DNA of 64,000 nucleotides from Vibrio tubiashii ATCC 19109 (GTDB lineage Bacteria; Pseudomonadota; Gammaproteobacteria; Enterobacterales; Vibrionaceae): NCBI RefSeq assembly GCF_000772105.1, contig NZ_CP009355.1, positions 1,702,583 to 1,766,582 of the forward strand, read 5' to 3'. Shown piece by piece: positions 17,536 to 26,394 of this stretch (position 1 is its first letter; each line of letters starts with the position of its first letter). The notes under the pieces were generated by a model. It saw only the letters and a program-made list of their open reading frames with translations, ran no database searches and was not told where the DNA came from. The position numbers and the translations under genes were made by a program.

Positions 17536-18600
17536 ATGGATTCAATTACTCAAGCAGCGTTAGGTGCAACAGTAGCAGGTGCCATTGCAGGCAAAAAGTG
17601 TAATGCAAAAGTGCTGTTAATCGGAGCCGCGCTAGGTACCTTACCTGATCTCGATGTCATATTAGATTATGGCGATGCAGTGCAAAACACCATTAAACAC
17701 CGCGGTTTTAGTCACTCTCTGCTGGTATTATTGCCATTTTCTTGGATTGCTTCTTGGCTGTATTGTCGCTTAAAACCCGATGCTTTCTGGAATTTCTCCC
17801 GCACCTTTTTACTCACTGCGAGTGTGTTGGTCACCCACGCTCTGCTAGACGCAATGACGACTTATGGCACGCAACTTATATGGCCAATACAAGGTTACTT
17901 TTCACTCAACAGTGTATTCATCATTGACCCTATTTACACCGTACCTCTATTAGTCGCAATTGGTGTAAGCCTGTTCTCAAACTCTAGAGGTAGCAGGTGG
18001 TGTTTATCTATGCTGCTCACCTCCACGCTTTATTTGGGGTGGGGCTATGCTTCCCAACAGGTCGTTGCGGCTCGAGTTGAAGATAACTTGGTGTCGCAAA
18101 ACCTTCCTAGCCAACAAGTTCTGATTACACCAACCCCTTTTAATACGCTGTTATGGCGAGTCATTGTTATGGATGAAGGACAATACTGGGAAGGCTTAGC
18201 CTCGATATTAGACGGGCAATCTCATATAAATTTTGTGTCACGTCCATTAGGGCAATGGCCAATGAAAGAGAAATCCGAAACATTAAAAGGGCTACAAGCT
18301 TTTGCGCATAACTACGTAAATTATCGAGTTGAAAATGACGCTTTGATTGTCACTGACCTTCGCTTGGGGATGTCAGATAACCTGCCGTTCGAATTTATCT
18401 TCGCTCATATGAATGAGAGTGGTGACTGGCGACTACTCGATACAACTAAGCGTTACCCGAGTGAAAGGAGCTTGGCGCAGATTGGTCAACTGTGGGAGCG
18501 ACTAAAAGGAGATCAAACGATTGACGCAAACTTACACACGACAGCCCCACCTGAAGATCAACCAACTCAGGAAAGCAAGGTACCATTGGGCAGTAGCTAG
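17536..18600 (+). CDS. Inner-membrane metal-dependent hydrolase family protein (YdjM/DUF457)
   Basis: A 354-residue protein opening MDSITQAALGATVAGAIAG, the signature start of the YdjM/DUF457 family. Polar metal-ligand candidates follow: LPDLDVILD, HRGFSHSLL and THALLDAMTTYGT. At least four hydrophobic segments lie between residues 25 and 185, and the remaining half is soluble with beta-rich sequence. It sits in the inner membrane; E. coli ydjM is SOS-regulated, but no LexA box was identified here. The biochemical role is unknown. It is convergent with the alpha/beta hydrolase gene. Confidence 0.8.
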   Translation: MDSITQAALGATVAGAIAGKKCNAKVLLIGAALGTLPDLDVILDYGDAVQNTIKHRGFSHSLLVLLPFSWIASWLYCRLKPDAFWNFSRTFLLTASVLVTHALLDAMTTYGTQLIWPIQGYFSLNSVFIIDPIYTVPLLVAIGVSLFSNSRGSRWCLSMLLTSTLYLGWGYASQQVVAARVEDNLVSQNLPSQQVLITPTPFNTLLWRVIVMDEGQYWEGLASILDGQSHINFVSRPLGQWPMKEKSETLKGLQAFAHNYVNYRVENDALIVTDLRLGMSDNLPFEFIFAHMNESGDWRLLDTTKRYPSERSLAQIGQLWERLKGDQTIDANLHTTAPPEDQPTQESKVPLGSS

Positions 18601-18609
18601 CGAGTGCGG

Positions 18610-19365
18610 TTACCTCAAAACTCGATTGAGCTCCATCTCATATGAGGGAAACTGTGAAATCGTGTTGTGGTTGGCACTAGGTATGACAATAACGCCTCTC
18701 AGTTGATCGCTAAACTTAGAAACTAACTGCTCGGTTCTTGCTCGTGTGATCACTCGATCCTGTTCTGCAATAAAGATATAGGTTTTAGCCGTAATGTCTT
18801 TCACCCTATCTGCGGATTTGTATTTATCTTTGAGCAACCAAGAAACAGGGAACATCCAATAGATATCTTTGACGACGTTTTCGATACTATCAAATGGCGT
18901 CACCAGTATGAGCTTGTCTACCTGTCTATGAGCAGCGATATATGTCGCGATACCAGATCCCAGACTTCGCCCCATCAAGGATATGGAATTATGTTTGCTT
19001 TCCACTGACTGAAAAATCTGCACGGCATCGCTATACAATGTTTTTTCCGTCGGTATACCTGAATCATTACCGTAGCCACGGTAGGGAACTAAGTAGATGG
19101 TATAGTTTGGGGCCACTGACGTGAAAAGGGGAATATTGACCTCGATACTTTCTGCATTGCCACCATAATAGATTAGCGCCTTATCTTGACCATCATTGAG
19201 CACCCAACCATGCCGTTGGACCCCATCAACAACGAAGCTGGTATTCATCTCGCCATAGACATTGCTGACAGGCTGAGGGAAATACATAAGGCGACGTTGC
19301 AAGGAGTAGATAGTCAGCGCAATAAGCAAGTAGCTCACCACCACAGTAATTAGCAAGCTTTTCAT
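18610..19365 (-). CDS. Membrane-anchored alpha/beta hydrolase
   Basis: A 251-residue protein with an N-terminal membrane anchor (about 4-22) and an alpha/beta-hydrolase domain. The nucleophile elbow is GRSLGSG (Ser in about the middle), the acid is probably Asp in FIAEQDRVI and the His is in SANHNTI. It resembles the Bem46/ABHD family. It overlaps the DUF2784 gene upstream by 4 bp, so the two are translationally coupled. The substrate is unknown. Confidence 0.8.
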   Translation of the reverse strand: MKSLLITVVVSYLLIALTIYSLQRRLMYFPQPVSNVYGEMNTSFVVDGVQRHGWVLNDGQDKALIYYGGNAESIEVNIPLFTSVAPNYTIYLVPYRGYGNDSGIPTEKTLYSDAVQIFQSVESKHNSISLMGRSLGSGIATYIAAHRQVDKLILVTPFDSIENVVKDIYWMFPVSWLLKDKYKSADRVKDITAKTYIFIAEQDRVITRARTEQLVSKFSDQLRGVIVIPSANHNTISQFPSYEMELNRVLR

Positions 19366-19745
19366 TCTTGCCTCTCACAAGGCTTGATCTTAGGCCGCCA
19401 ATAGACAAACCCATAAACCACTATATTTATTCCCACTGCCACCACACCGAGAAAAACCTGAATGTCAGAACTCAATCCAGGCGGATAAATTATGGGAACG
19501 ACATAGTGCTCAACAAATCCCCCCGGATAACCTTCAACACCTGCAGAGAACCTGAGTTTGTTTTCTAGTGGTGTCAAAGGACAAATCCAGCCATTAACAC
19601 TTATCGCTACAGCCCATAAGGCCGCTGGAATATGGACATACAACATATACCGACGCCAAAGCACTAGCATGCCTCCAAGCAAGGCGAAGATAATAAACAA
19701 CAGATGAAGTATGACGACTAGATCAGCCAACGTTCGATAAATCAT
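19362..19745 (-). CDS. DUF2784 membrane protein
   Basis: A 127-residue protein with about three to four hydrophobic segments (about 8-30, 34-52, 97-117). It has the DUF2784 pattern LVVILHLLFIIFALLGG, the paired WICPLTPLEN motif and HYVVPIIYPPG. These proteins are of unknown function. It is the first gene of a two-gene operon with the alpha/beta hydrolase, which may point to a lipid- or envelope-linked role, but that is a guess. Confidence 0.8.
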   Translation of the reverse strand: MIYRTLADLVVILHLLFIIFALLGGMLVLWRRYMLYVHIPAALWAVAISVNGWICPLTPLENKLRFSAGVEGYPGGFVEHYVVPIIYPPGLSSDIQVFLGVVAVGINIVVYGFVYWRPKIKPCERQE

Positions 19746-19847
19746 ATTTTTTCACCCTTCCCTAGGTCAAAAATAGCTTACCGATACAATTAGTGTTATC
19801 TACATATTTGGGAGTTTAAAGTAATGCTCCGATCAACAAACAAGAGT

Positions 19848-21533
19848 TCAGCTATCAAACCAGAGTCTTTGTAGCGATAAAATTCCAGCACTGTCTGTCT
19901 CCAAACCGTGCAGAGAGTTGGCGACATCGTAACTCTCAGAATCGCGCCACAAAGGCACAAACACACCATTCTGAATCAGCCAATCCTCACAGCGATAAAG
20001 CTCATTGAGGAAGTCTTGCTCGGTATCACTTGCCAACATCAGTTGATCAACAATAGAGAGAAACGCTTGCTGCTGCTCCGCTGAAAGGCAAGAAGTGAAC
20101 GCCAAGCTAGTGAGCAACCATTTGTAATAGCCAAACACAGTGTTGTTAGGAAAAACATACCCTCCAACGGCAAAATCAATCCATGTCTGCTTCAAATGCT
20201 CTAGAGGGAAGAGCTCAATCTCAGCACCTTGCTGTCTAAGGTGCTCAATCAGTTTTAACCTAGGCTCAGTCTGACCTGAAATACACACTCTCAGTGGTCG
20301 AGTAGGCTTACTTTGATTCGGGTGATAAAGAAACACACCTTTGTTTTGATGATAACCAGTGATGGAGTTGGCAATAGGAATGTAGTCACTGGCTTGCTGT
20401 CGACAGAACTCTCGCGCTTGGTGAAAAATCCATGCTTTTTCGTCCATCGACAGTTCTGATTGATGATGTTTAAATTCGATCACATCACAGCCTGTTTGCA
20501 ATGAGATCTTGTCAACACCTCCGCTTGGAGAGGCTGGGCATCGATGATGTACGATATGCCCTTGAACACTGCTATCTGCGTCATCACTCGTCCAAAACTC
20601 CGCCCGGTCGATAAAACCACCTGCTGAGAAGTAATTAGGATTCTTCGCCAATATCCAATGATGTTCCGAACTGGCTTCAAGTGCATAAGGCCCCGTCCCA
20701 TAAGGAATCTCCTGCTCTGGGCTGTCTAAATAGATTGGAGCATGAGCCTCGGACAGTAGATGTAGAATCGACTCATGGCGCTGAGACATCTTGATCACCA
20801 CCCATAGACCTTCGGCCACCACTTCCAATATATGACGATAGAGGATTTGGTAGTTGTGCGGCTTGCTCACTCGATCTTCGATACATTTTGCGACGTGCTG
20901 GGCAGTCAGCTTTTCACCATTGTGAAAATGGACATCGGGTCTAATCCTTAGCCACAGCTCATTTTCTCTAAACTCGTAGTGGTGTGCTAGATGTGGTCGT
21001 ATCGCTCCTGTTTCATTGTCGTACTTAAGTAACGTATCGAACATGGCTTCAATGTACAGTCGTGAACTGGATCTATAGGCCCACAATGGATGCATAATAG
21101 GAAGAGAATAAGGAACTAAGGTCACTAGGGTGTTCAGGTTTTTTAAGCTTTCCTGTGCCTGCGTCAGCCAACTTGGTAGTTTTTTACGAAACATCTCCTC
21201 ATAACCAAACAGATCCGCGTACCTTGCTGCTTCACTCAAATGCCCTTTGTGACAATGCTGCTCAAGAACACTCATCAATGCGGACTCAAAACTATCGAGC
21301 AAGGTTATCTCTGACTTGTTACCCCGACCTCTACCCGGCTTCCACGAAATCCAACCAATACTCGCTAAGGTTTTCATTAGCTTGGCAATATTACGCTCAG
21401 AACAGCTAAGTTGCTCAGCTAAAGTCTGGACATCGGTTGTTGCTGCGATATTCAGCGAATAGTAACGACTCAACTGCTGCAATCGCTGCAAGTGGATCTG
21501 AGTGATAAAAGGTGAACTTTGATTTTCTACCAT
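19848..21533 (-). CDS. sgrR: SgrR-family regulator (HTH plus solute-binding domain)
   Basis: A 561-residue protein with an N-terminal winged helix (about 30-70, including TLAEQLSCSERNIAKLMKTL). It is followed by a long domain homologous to oligopeptide-binding proteins (about 165-560; LAHHYEFRENELWLRIRPDV, NGEKLTAQHVAKC). This is the SgrR plan. In E. coli SgrR senses glucose-phosphate stress and activates the divergent sgrS/sgrT. Here a 51-codon ORF with a strong ribosome site (21601) lies divergently 67 bp away, in the place of sgrT. The exact signal in Vibrio is not known to me. Confidence 0.85.
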   Translation of the reverse strand: MVENQSSPFITQIHLQRLQQLSRYYSLNIAATTDVQTLAEQLSCSERNIAKLMKTLASIGWISWKPGRGRGNKSEITLLDSFESALMSVLEQHCHKGHLSEAARYADLFGYEEMFRKKLPSWLTQAQESLKNLNTLVTLVPYSLPIMHPLWAYRSSSRLYIEAMFDTLLKYDNETGAIRPHLAHHYEFRENELWLRIRPDVHFHNGEKLTAQHVAKCIEDRVSKPHNYQILYRHILEVVAEGLWVVIKMSQRHESILHLLSEAHAPIYLDSPEQEIPYGTGPYALEASSEHHWILAKNPNYFSAGGFIDRAEFWTSDDADSSVQGHIVHHRCPASPSGGVDKISLQTGCDVIEFKHHQSELSMDEKAWIFHQAREFCRQQASDYIPIANSITGYHQNKGVFLYHPNQSKPTRPLRVCISGQTEPRLKLIEHLRQQGAEIELFPLEHLKQTWIDFAVGGYVFPNNTVFGYYKWLLTSLAFTSCLSAEQQQAFLSIVDQLMLASDTEQDFLNELYRCEDWLIQNGVFVPLWRDSESYDVANSLHGLETDSAGILSLQRLWFDS

Positions 21534-21600
21534 ATCATTATTACTTCCTGTTTATTCAACAATAATAACCAGCAGAGACAGAGAAAGCAGGAGAGATTTT

Positions 21601-21756
21601 ATGGACCCTTTAGGCTATGCACTTTACACATTGAATGGTAAGGACTATTTAGTCAACCCAGAAGTAAAACAACCCATTACGGACAAAGTACCACCCGCTG
21701 CAATGCATGTTTTATGTGTATTTTTCATCGGCTTGTTTGTTGGGATGTTGTTTTAA
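21601..21756 (+). CDS. Small membrane protein (51 aa) divergent from sgrR
   Basis: ATG at 21601 to TAA at 21754-21756. GCAGGAGAG stands 5-8 bases before the start, as good a ribosome site as any in the window. The product begins MDPLGYALYTLNGKDYLV and ends in one hydrophobic helix of about 17 residues (VLCVFFIGLFVGMLF at the very C-terminus), so it should be tail-anchored in the inner membrane. It lies in the place that sgrT takes beside sgrR in enterics. I see no sequence likeness to SgrT and do not recognise the family. A role in tuning sugar transport is an inference from position only. Confidence 0.7.
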   Translation: MDPLGYALYTLNGKDYLVNPEVKQPITDKVPPAAMHVLCVFFIGLFVGMLF

Positions 21757-21897
21757 GAGTTTCGTATTGTGGAGTCGTCACTTTTGAGCGCCTAGAGCAA
21801 CCACTCCAACACTTGGATGCAAATAAATCAAAATGAAAATAGACAGAGCGTTGTACATCGTTAATATAAGGGGCAATTTTCGCTCTAATGGTTATCT

Positions 21898-22497
21898 ATG
21901 AATAAAGCCTTTGTAATCCGTGCCCGCGCAGCTTCGACTGACCATAAGGTTTTCGTTGAGGGAGTCGGTGGCGACGCTCATTCCGAAATTCTTGCTCATG
22001 TATTGATGAATGCGATTTTCACTGCTCAATCTCATCGAGATGACGTGAAGGTCTATCTGGTCATCGAAAGTACCGCAGACTTTTCGCGCACTCTATGCTT
22101 TGAGTCCTCTCAGCTTTCCAACATTGGTGGCTTTCATGAATCGGCGTTAATCGCTTTAATTGCGAAGGCATTAGAGCACTCTGTCGGCATGAAAAAAGAA
22201 GAGCTGCGCAATGTGGCAAGCGGCTTAAGTGTCGAAACCATCAGCTTTGAAAAACTGGTTCAGCGCTTGGCAGAAGACTATATGCTCTACTTACTTGATA
22301 AAAAGGGCACGGACATTCGTGACGAGCCGTTTGATGGCAATGCCTGTTTTATCCTAACCGACCACATTCCAATGCCGAAAAAGAGTTGGAACAGTCTTAA
22401 GCGTTTAGGAACACAAAAGGTAAGCCTTGGGCCTCAAATGCTGTTTGCGTCTCAATGTATCGTACTTATTCATAATGAGTTTGATCGACGCGGGTAA
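21898..22497 (+). CDS. trmY: TrmY-like tRNA (pseudouridine-54-N1) methyltransferase family
   Basis: A 199-residue SPOUT-fold protein of the TrmY (DUF358) family. Visible marks are FVIRARAASTDHKVF at the start, the GRLDVxxR-like region replaced by AHVLMNAIFTAQSHRDDVKVYLV, and the C-terminal knot KVSLGPQMLFASQCIVLIHNEFDRRG. The archaeal enzyme makes m1-psi at position 54 of tRNA, a base bacteria usually have as m5U, so the bacterial target is uncertain. It is monocistronic, with a strong terminator shared with glxK. Confidence 0.8.
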   Translation: MNKAFVIRARAASTDHKVFVEGVGGDAHSEILAHVLMNAIFTAQSHRDDVKVYLVIESTADFSRTLCFESSQLSNIGGFHESALIALIAKALEHSVGMKKEELRNVASGLSVETISFEKLVQRLAEDYMLYLLDKKGTDIRDEPFDGNACFILTDHIPMPKKSWNSLKRLGTQKVSLGPQMLFASQCIVLIHNEFDRRG

Positions 22498-22561
22498 CGC
22501 AGTTAGTTAGAGTTCATATAGGTGCCAATTGCCTCTATAACTCGAACTTCATTAAATACAA

Positions 22562-22590
22562 AAACGGCCGCTAACTAGCGGCCGTTTACA
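22562..22590. terminator. Bidirectional terminator between trmY and the glycerate kinase gene
   Basis: Perfect 12-bp stem AAACGGCCGCTA (22562-22573) with TAGCGGCCGTTT (22576-22587), flanked by A-rich and T-rich sequence on both sides. It serves the two convergent genes. Confidence 0.8.
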
Positions 22591-22603
22591 GTGTAAAGGG
22601 AAG

Positions 22604-23746
22604 TTATTTTAGCGTCATTGCCAGTGCAGCGGCAACGTTACGTGAGGTCATCTCGACATTGAATGCCGCTTCTTTAAGCGCAGTCGGCAGATCGGTTGCT
22701 CCCAGCACTACGCTGTAGACGGCATCAATGCCGTGTTCATGCACAACGTGGCAATCTTGCGCGATACTTCCCGCAATACCAATCACAGGCAAGTCGTACT
22801 GTTTGGCAGTGCGAGCGACACCGATTGGTGTTTTGCCATGAATGGTTTGGCTATCGATACGACCTTCACCAGTAATCACTAAATCCGCATCTTTAACCAC
22901 TTCGGCCAGATTGACTGCATCCATGACAATGCTGATACCTGGGCGTAGGCTCGCATCAAACAGACCAAGTAGAGCCGCTCCAAGGCCACCCGCAGCACCT
23001 GCGCCAGCTTGGTCTATCACTTCTTTACCGTTAGTTTGGCGAATCACCTCAGCGTAGTGAGCTAGGTTACTGTCTAGCTGCTCTACCATTTCAGGCGTTG
23101 CGCCTTTTTGCGGGCCAAAGATATGAGATGCGCCTTTCGGGCCACACAGTGGATTATCAACATCACACGCCACCTCTAACTTAACATCAGCTAGGCGGCT
23201 ATCTAGACCAGACAAATCAATGCTAGCAAGCTTCTCAAGCGCTCCGCCCCCATAAGCTAGATCAGCGCCTTGTTCGTCTTGCAAGCGAGCCCCTAACGCT
23301 TGGGCCATACCAATACCACCATCATTGGTCGCACTGCCACCAATGCCTACAATGATATGTTTCACCCCAGCATCAAGTGCTGCTTTAATCAGTTCGCCAG
23401 TCCCATAGGTCGTCGTTAACAGTGGATTACGCTTCGCTGGTTCAACAAGGTGTAAACCCGATGCCGCGGCCATCTCAATCACGGCTGTAGAGCCATCGCC
23501 CAACAAGCCATAGAAACCTTCAACAGGCTGACCTAACGGTCCTGTCACCGTTGCCGTTACAATGCGACCACCCGTTGCATCAACTAATGACTGCACGGTA
23601 CCTTCACCGCCATCAGCCATTGGCAACTTAACAAACTCTGCGTCTGGCATTACTTTTTTAAAGCCGTTTTCAATCGCAGTCGCCACTTCCATAGCAGTTA
23701 AACTTTCTTTGTACGAATCAGGAGCAATTACAATCTTCATTTTCAT
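22604..23746 (-). CDS. glxK: Glycerate 2-kinase (GarK/GlxK type)
   Basis: A 380-residue type-1 glycerate kinase beginning KIVIAPDSYKESLTAMEVA. Other family blocks are LPMADGGEGTVQSLV, IGIGGSATNDGGIGMAQALGARL, GAAGGLGAALLGLF and LVITGEGRIDSQTIHGKTP. It phosphorylates D-glycerate made by the gcl-hyi-glxR enzymes encoded nearby, delivering it to lower glycolysis. It lies 3 bp after the permease gene and shares its transcript. The second Met (two codons in) is an equally plausible start. Confidence 0.9.
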   Translation of the reverse strand: MKMKIVIAPDSYKESLTAMEVATAIENGFKKVMPDAEFVKLPMADGGEGTVQSLVDATGGRIVTATVTGPLGQPVEGFYGLLGDGSTAVIEMAAASGLHLVEPAKRNPLLTTTYGTGELIKAALDAGVKHIIVGIGGSATNDGGIGMAQALGARLQDEQGADLAYGGGALEKLASIDLSGLDSRLADVKLEVACDVDNPLCGPKGASHIFGPQKGATPEMVEQLDSNLAHYAEVIRQTNGKEVIDQAGAGAAGGLGAALLGLFDASLRPGISIVMDAVNLAEVVKDADLVITGEGRIDSQTIHGKTPIGVARTAKQYDLPVIGIAGSIAQDCHVVHEHGIDAVYSVVLGATDLPTALKEAAFNVEMTSRNVAAALAMTLK

Positions 23747-23749
23747 TCC

Positions 23750-25015
23750 TTAAACAAATAAACCAAACACACCGAACATCATGGTCGAGACGAAGGCGAT
23801 CATTAGACCTACCGCAGACTCGTATGGAATCAACTTCAGACGTTCGCGAATATCCATGTGAACTGCACCGCCCGTCGCATGGAAGAAGCTGCCATGTGGC
23901 ATGTGATCGAGAACTGTCGCTCCCGAATGAATCATTGCAGCGCCTGCTAATGCTGGCACTCCGAGTTCTAAAATTGTGCCGCTAAATACACTTGAAGCGA
24001 CTGCCGTACCCGCCGTTGTCGACGCTGTTGCCAGTGCCATCATTGCACCTGAAATTGGTGCCAGTAAGAATGAAGGCAACCCAGATGCCGTCAATACATC
24101 AATCAATCCATCTTTAAGGCCAGAGTTAGCAATAATGCCCGCCAATGTACCTGTACCAAGCAACATTACTGCGACTGGCGCCATACGGCTAAGGCCTGCA
24201 ACAGCGAAGTGATTAGTATCTGCAAAGCGCCCCATGACTACGGCACCGATAAGGCCACCTAAAGGAAGCGCAATTAATGGGTCAACGTTAATACCAGCTA
24301 TCGGGCGTAGCGACAGCAGTGCAATCGCAACCAATGGTGCAACAATCGCTGCCTTAAAAGCGGGTAGGCGCGAATGATCCACTTCTACCACTTCACACGC
24401 ATCTACTTTAGAGCCTTTGTTTACAAGCTTTTTCGCGATGAAGTAAGCCAATACTAAGCCGCACAAACCAGGAATCACACCTGCCGCCATCACCGATGTC
24501 AGTGGGACATTAAACGCGTCGGCTGCTGCAATCGCGTTCGGGTTTGGTGACATCACATTACCCGCTTTACCGCCGCCCACCATGGCGAGCAAAATTGCGG
24601 TCTTAGAGATATCAGCGCGGCGTGCAATCGCGAGTGCAATTGGAGCGACCGTAATAACGGCAACATCGACAAATACACCAACCGCAGTCAAAATCATCGT
24701 CGCGATAGCGAGTGCAAGAAGCGCGCGTGTTTCACCCACTTTTTTCACTATGGTTTCGGCAATCGACGTTGCCGCACCCGACTCAATCAAGACGCCCGCT
24801 AGTACACCAGCGGCAAGAATACGGAGTACCGCAGTAACGATACCTTGCGCACCACCAATCATCAGTGAAACTGTGTCAGTCAGTGATACACCACCGACCA
24901 CACCACCAATTAAGGCACCAATAATCATGCCGTATGCAGGCGGCACTTTTTTCAAAATAAGGGCGATGGCGACGACCAAAGCGGTCAACGCACCAAGGGT
25001 AGTGACTTCTATCAT
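23750..25015 (-). CDS. GntP-family permease (probable glycerate/gluconate-type symporter)
   Basis: A 421-residue membrane protein with about 12 hydrophobic segments and the GntP family pattern: KVPPAYGMIIGALIGGVVGG near the N-terminus, GKAGNVMSPNPNAIAAADAF, ATASTTAGTAVAS and IHSGATVLDHMPHGSFFHATGG. GntP proteins are proton symporters for sugar acids. Co-transcription with glycerate kinase suggests glycerate or a related hydroxy acid as substrate; the sequence does not decide. The operon promoter lies in 25016-25153, where two direct repeats occur. Confidence 0.88.
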   Translation of the reverse strand: MIEVTTLGALTALVVAIALILKKVPPAYGMIIGALIGGVVGGVSLTDTVSLMIGGAQGIVTAVLRILAAGVLAGVLIESGAATSIAETIVKKVGETRALLALAIATMILTAVGVFVDVAVITVAPIALAIARRADISKTAILLAMVGGGKAGNVMSPNPNAIAAADAFNVPLTSVMAAGVIPGLCGLVLAYFIAKKLVNKGSKVDACEVVEVDHSRLPAFKAAIVAPLVAIALLSLRPIAGINVDPLIALPLGGLIGAVVMGRFADTNHFAVAGLSRMAPVAVMLLGTGTLAGIIANSGLKDGLIDVLTASGLPSFLLAPISGAMMALATASTTAGTAVASSVFSGTILELGVPALAGAAMIHSGATVLDHMPHGSFFHATGGAVHMDIRERLKLIPYESAVGLMIAFVSTMMFGVFGLFV

Positions 25016-25083
25016 TTTGTTGTTATTTCCGATTATTTTGTGAACTGCCTGAAGAGTAAGAGCAGAGACAAATAAATTCTTTA

Positions 25084-25138
25084 TGCAAAATGACAGATTT
25101 ATTATTATCTGAAACGAACGTTTTTGTGCAAAATGACA
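25084..25138. promoter_or_regulatory. Direct repeats TGCAAAATGACA, probable CdaR operators
   Basis: TGCAAAATGACA occurs at 25084-25095 and 25127-25138, 43 bp apart (about four helical turns), 70-125 bases before the start of the permease-kinase operon. They lie between that operon and the downstream end of cdaR, the only regulator gene nearby. Binding by CdaR is inferred. Confidence 0.6.
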
Positions 25139-25153
25139 AAAACCTTCAAATAA

Positions 25154-26320
25154 TCACACACATTTTAGGGCTAAATACAGTTGAACTTTATGGTCTAACT
25201 TATTGATTTTTAAACTTGTAACTTCTTCAATCTTTTCTATTCGGTAACGCAGTGTATTGCGGTGAATATGGAGAGCTGCACAGGTTTGAGCCAGATCGCA
25301 ATCCTGAGCAAAAAATTCCTTTAACGTCTTAACCAGAACATCTTTACTATCGTGTTGCTGCAAAACTTCAATCGGGTGACTTATCTGATTGCGACGCCAC
25401 TCATCTTGCTTCAAATTATCAATCAGAACCGACAGCTTATGCTCCTGATAAAATAAGATCGCGTCTTTGCTTTCATCGCTACAAGCTAGGGTCGCCTTGG
25501 CCGTTTCATAAGAGCGAGATAACCCGGTAAGGCCGGGGAAATACTCTCCCATGGCGATTTTGACCGTAAAATCCGCCTCTTGAGCGATCCGCTTAAGCAG
25601 GCGTTTAACCCGCTTTTTCTCTTCAGCTTTGCTCCATGTATTGTCGACTAAGGTCACTGGCTTGAGCACGACAACTTCGTTTTGAGAGACAGACACAATA
25701 CCTACAATGTTGTCTCGCTCTGGGTACTCCAACAGGTGCACTAGCTTCTGCAACTGCTCTAACGTCAAAGGTTGACCTTGCTTAGGTATCACCTTAACTG
25801 TGGCAGCGATCCTTGGCTGAGCTAAATCCAAATCTAATCGTTCTGCTATCGATAGCAGCTGGGTTTCATTTAAGGTAGAACCCTGTATTAGCTGCAGCAG
25901 TAGCTCTTCTCTATGACGTTTATTCCACTGAATCTGAGCCATTAAATCAGCTTGCTCAACGATGAGTTCAGCGGTCATCTTAACCAGTTCGCCATAGCGT
26001 CTGACCTCTTCAGGCTGCCCTGAAATACCGACTACACCAATCACACTATCTTGATGCAAAATAGGCAAGTTAATCCCTTCTTTTACACCAATCAGAGTAC
26101 TGGCAACCGTATGATTAATTTCAACTGTTCGGTTGTCATGTATCGCCAATAAGGCGCCTTCATGGGTTCGGTGCAATCGCGCTGGATCGCTTGAGCCGAT
26201 AATTATCCCGTTCTCATCCATCACATTGACAGGAAACTGGATAATTTTTGTCGCGCGCTCAACGATTTGTCTCGCGATTAACGTATTTAGCTGCATCTCT
26301 TTACTCGTACTCGAAGCCAT
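25154..26320 (-). CDS. cdaR: CdaR-family sugar-diacid regulator
   Basis: The protein has 388 residues from the ATG at 26320 (MASSTSKEMQ), preceded by AGGAAGAGT. An N-terminal sugar-diacid-recognition domain (NTLIARQIVERATKIIQFPVNVMDENG, then EGALLAIHDNRTVEI) is followed by the C-terminal PucR-type helix-turn-helix (FAQDCDLAQTCAALHIHRNTLRYRIEKIEEVT). In E. coli CdaR activates galactarate, glucarate and glycerate use. The frame stays open upstream to 26545, but that part overlaps a structured RNA and does not look like protein. It is flanked by the permease-kinase operon and the glxR-hyi-gcl operon and probably activates at least the former. Confidence 0.85.
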   Translation of the reverse strand: MASSTSKEMQLNTLIARQIVERATKIIQFPVNVMDENGIIIGSSDPARLHRTHEGALLAIHDNRTVEINHTVASTLIGVKEGINLPILHQDSVIGVVGISGQPEEVRRYGELVKMTAELIVEQADLMAQIQWNKRHREELLLQLIQGSTLNETQLLSIAERLDLDLAQPRIAATVKVIPKQGQPLTLEQLQKLVHLLEYPERDNIVGIVSVSQNEVVVLKPVTLVDNTWSKAEEKKRVKRLLKRIAQEADFTVKIAMGEYFPGLTGLSRSYETAKATLACSDESKDAILFYQEHKLSVLIDNLKQDEWRRNQISHPIEVLQQHDSKDVLVKTLKEFFAQDCDLAQTCAALHIHRNTLRYRIEKIEEVTSLKINKLDHKVQLYLALKCV

Positions 26321-26394
26321 ACTCTTCCTAGGGCTAACATAGCACAACTCCCCCGCGCTTTTATTGCGCCAACAGTGCCTGCAGCTGAGTAACC

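Noticed and set aside
21757..21897. SgrS-like small RNA downstream of the 51-codon ORF
   Set aside because: No intrinsic terminator with a U-tract and no recognisable pairing segment.
24582..25043. 153-codon plus-strand ORF opposite the permease gene
   Set aside because: Low-complexity Ala/Thr/Ser reading caused by the complementary frame of a hydrophobic protein; the permease frame is clearly real.
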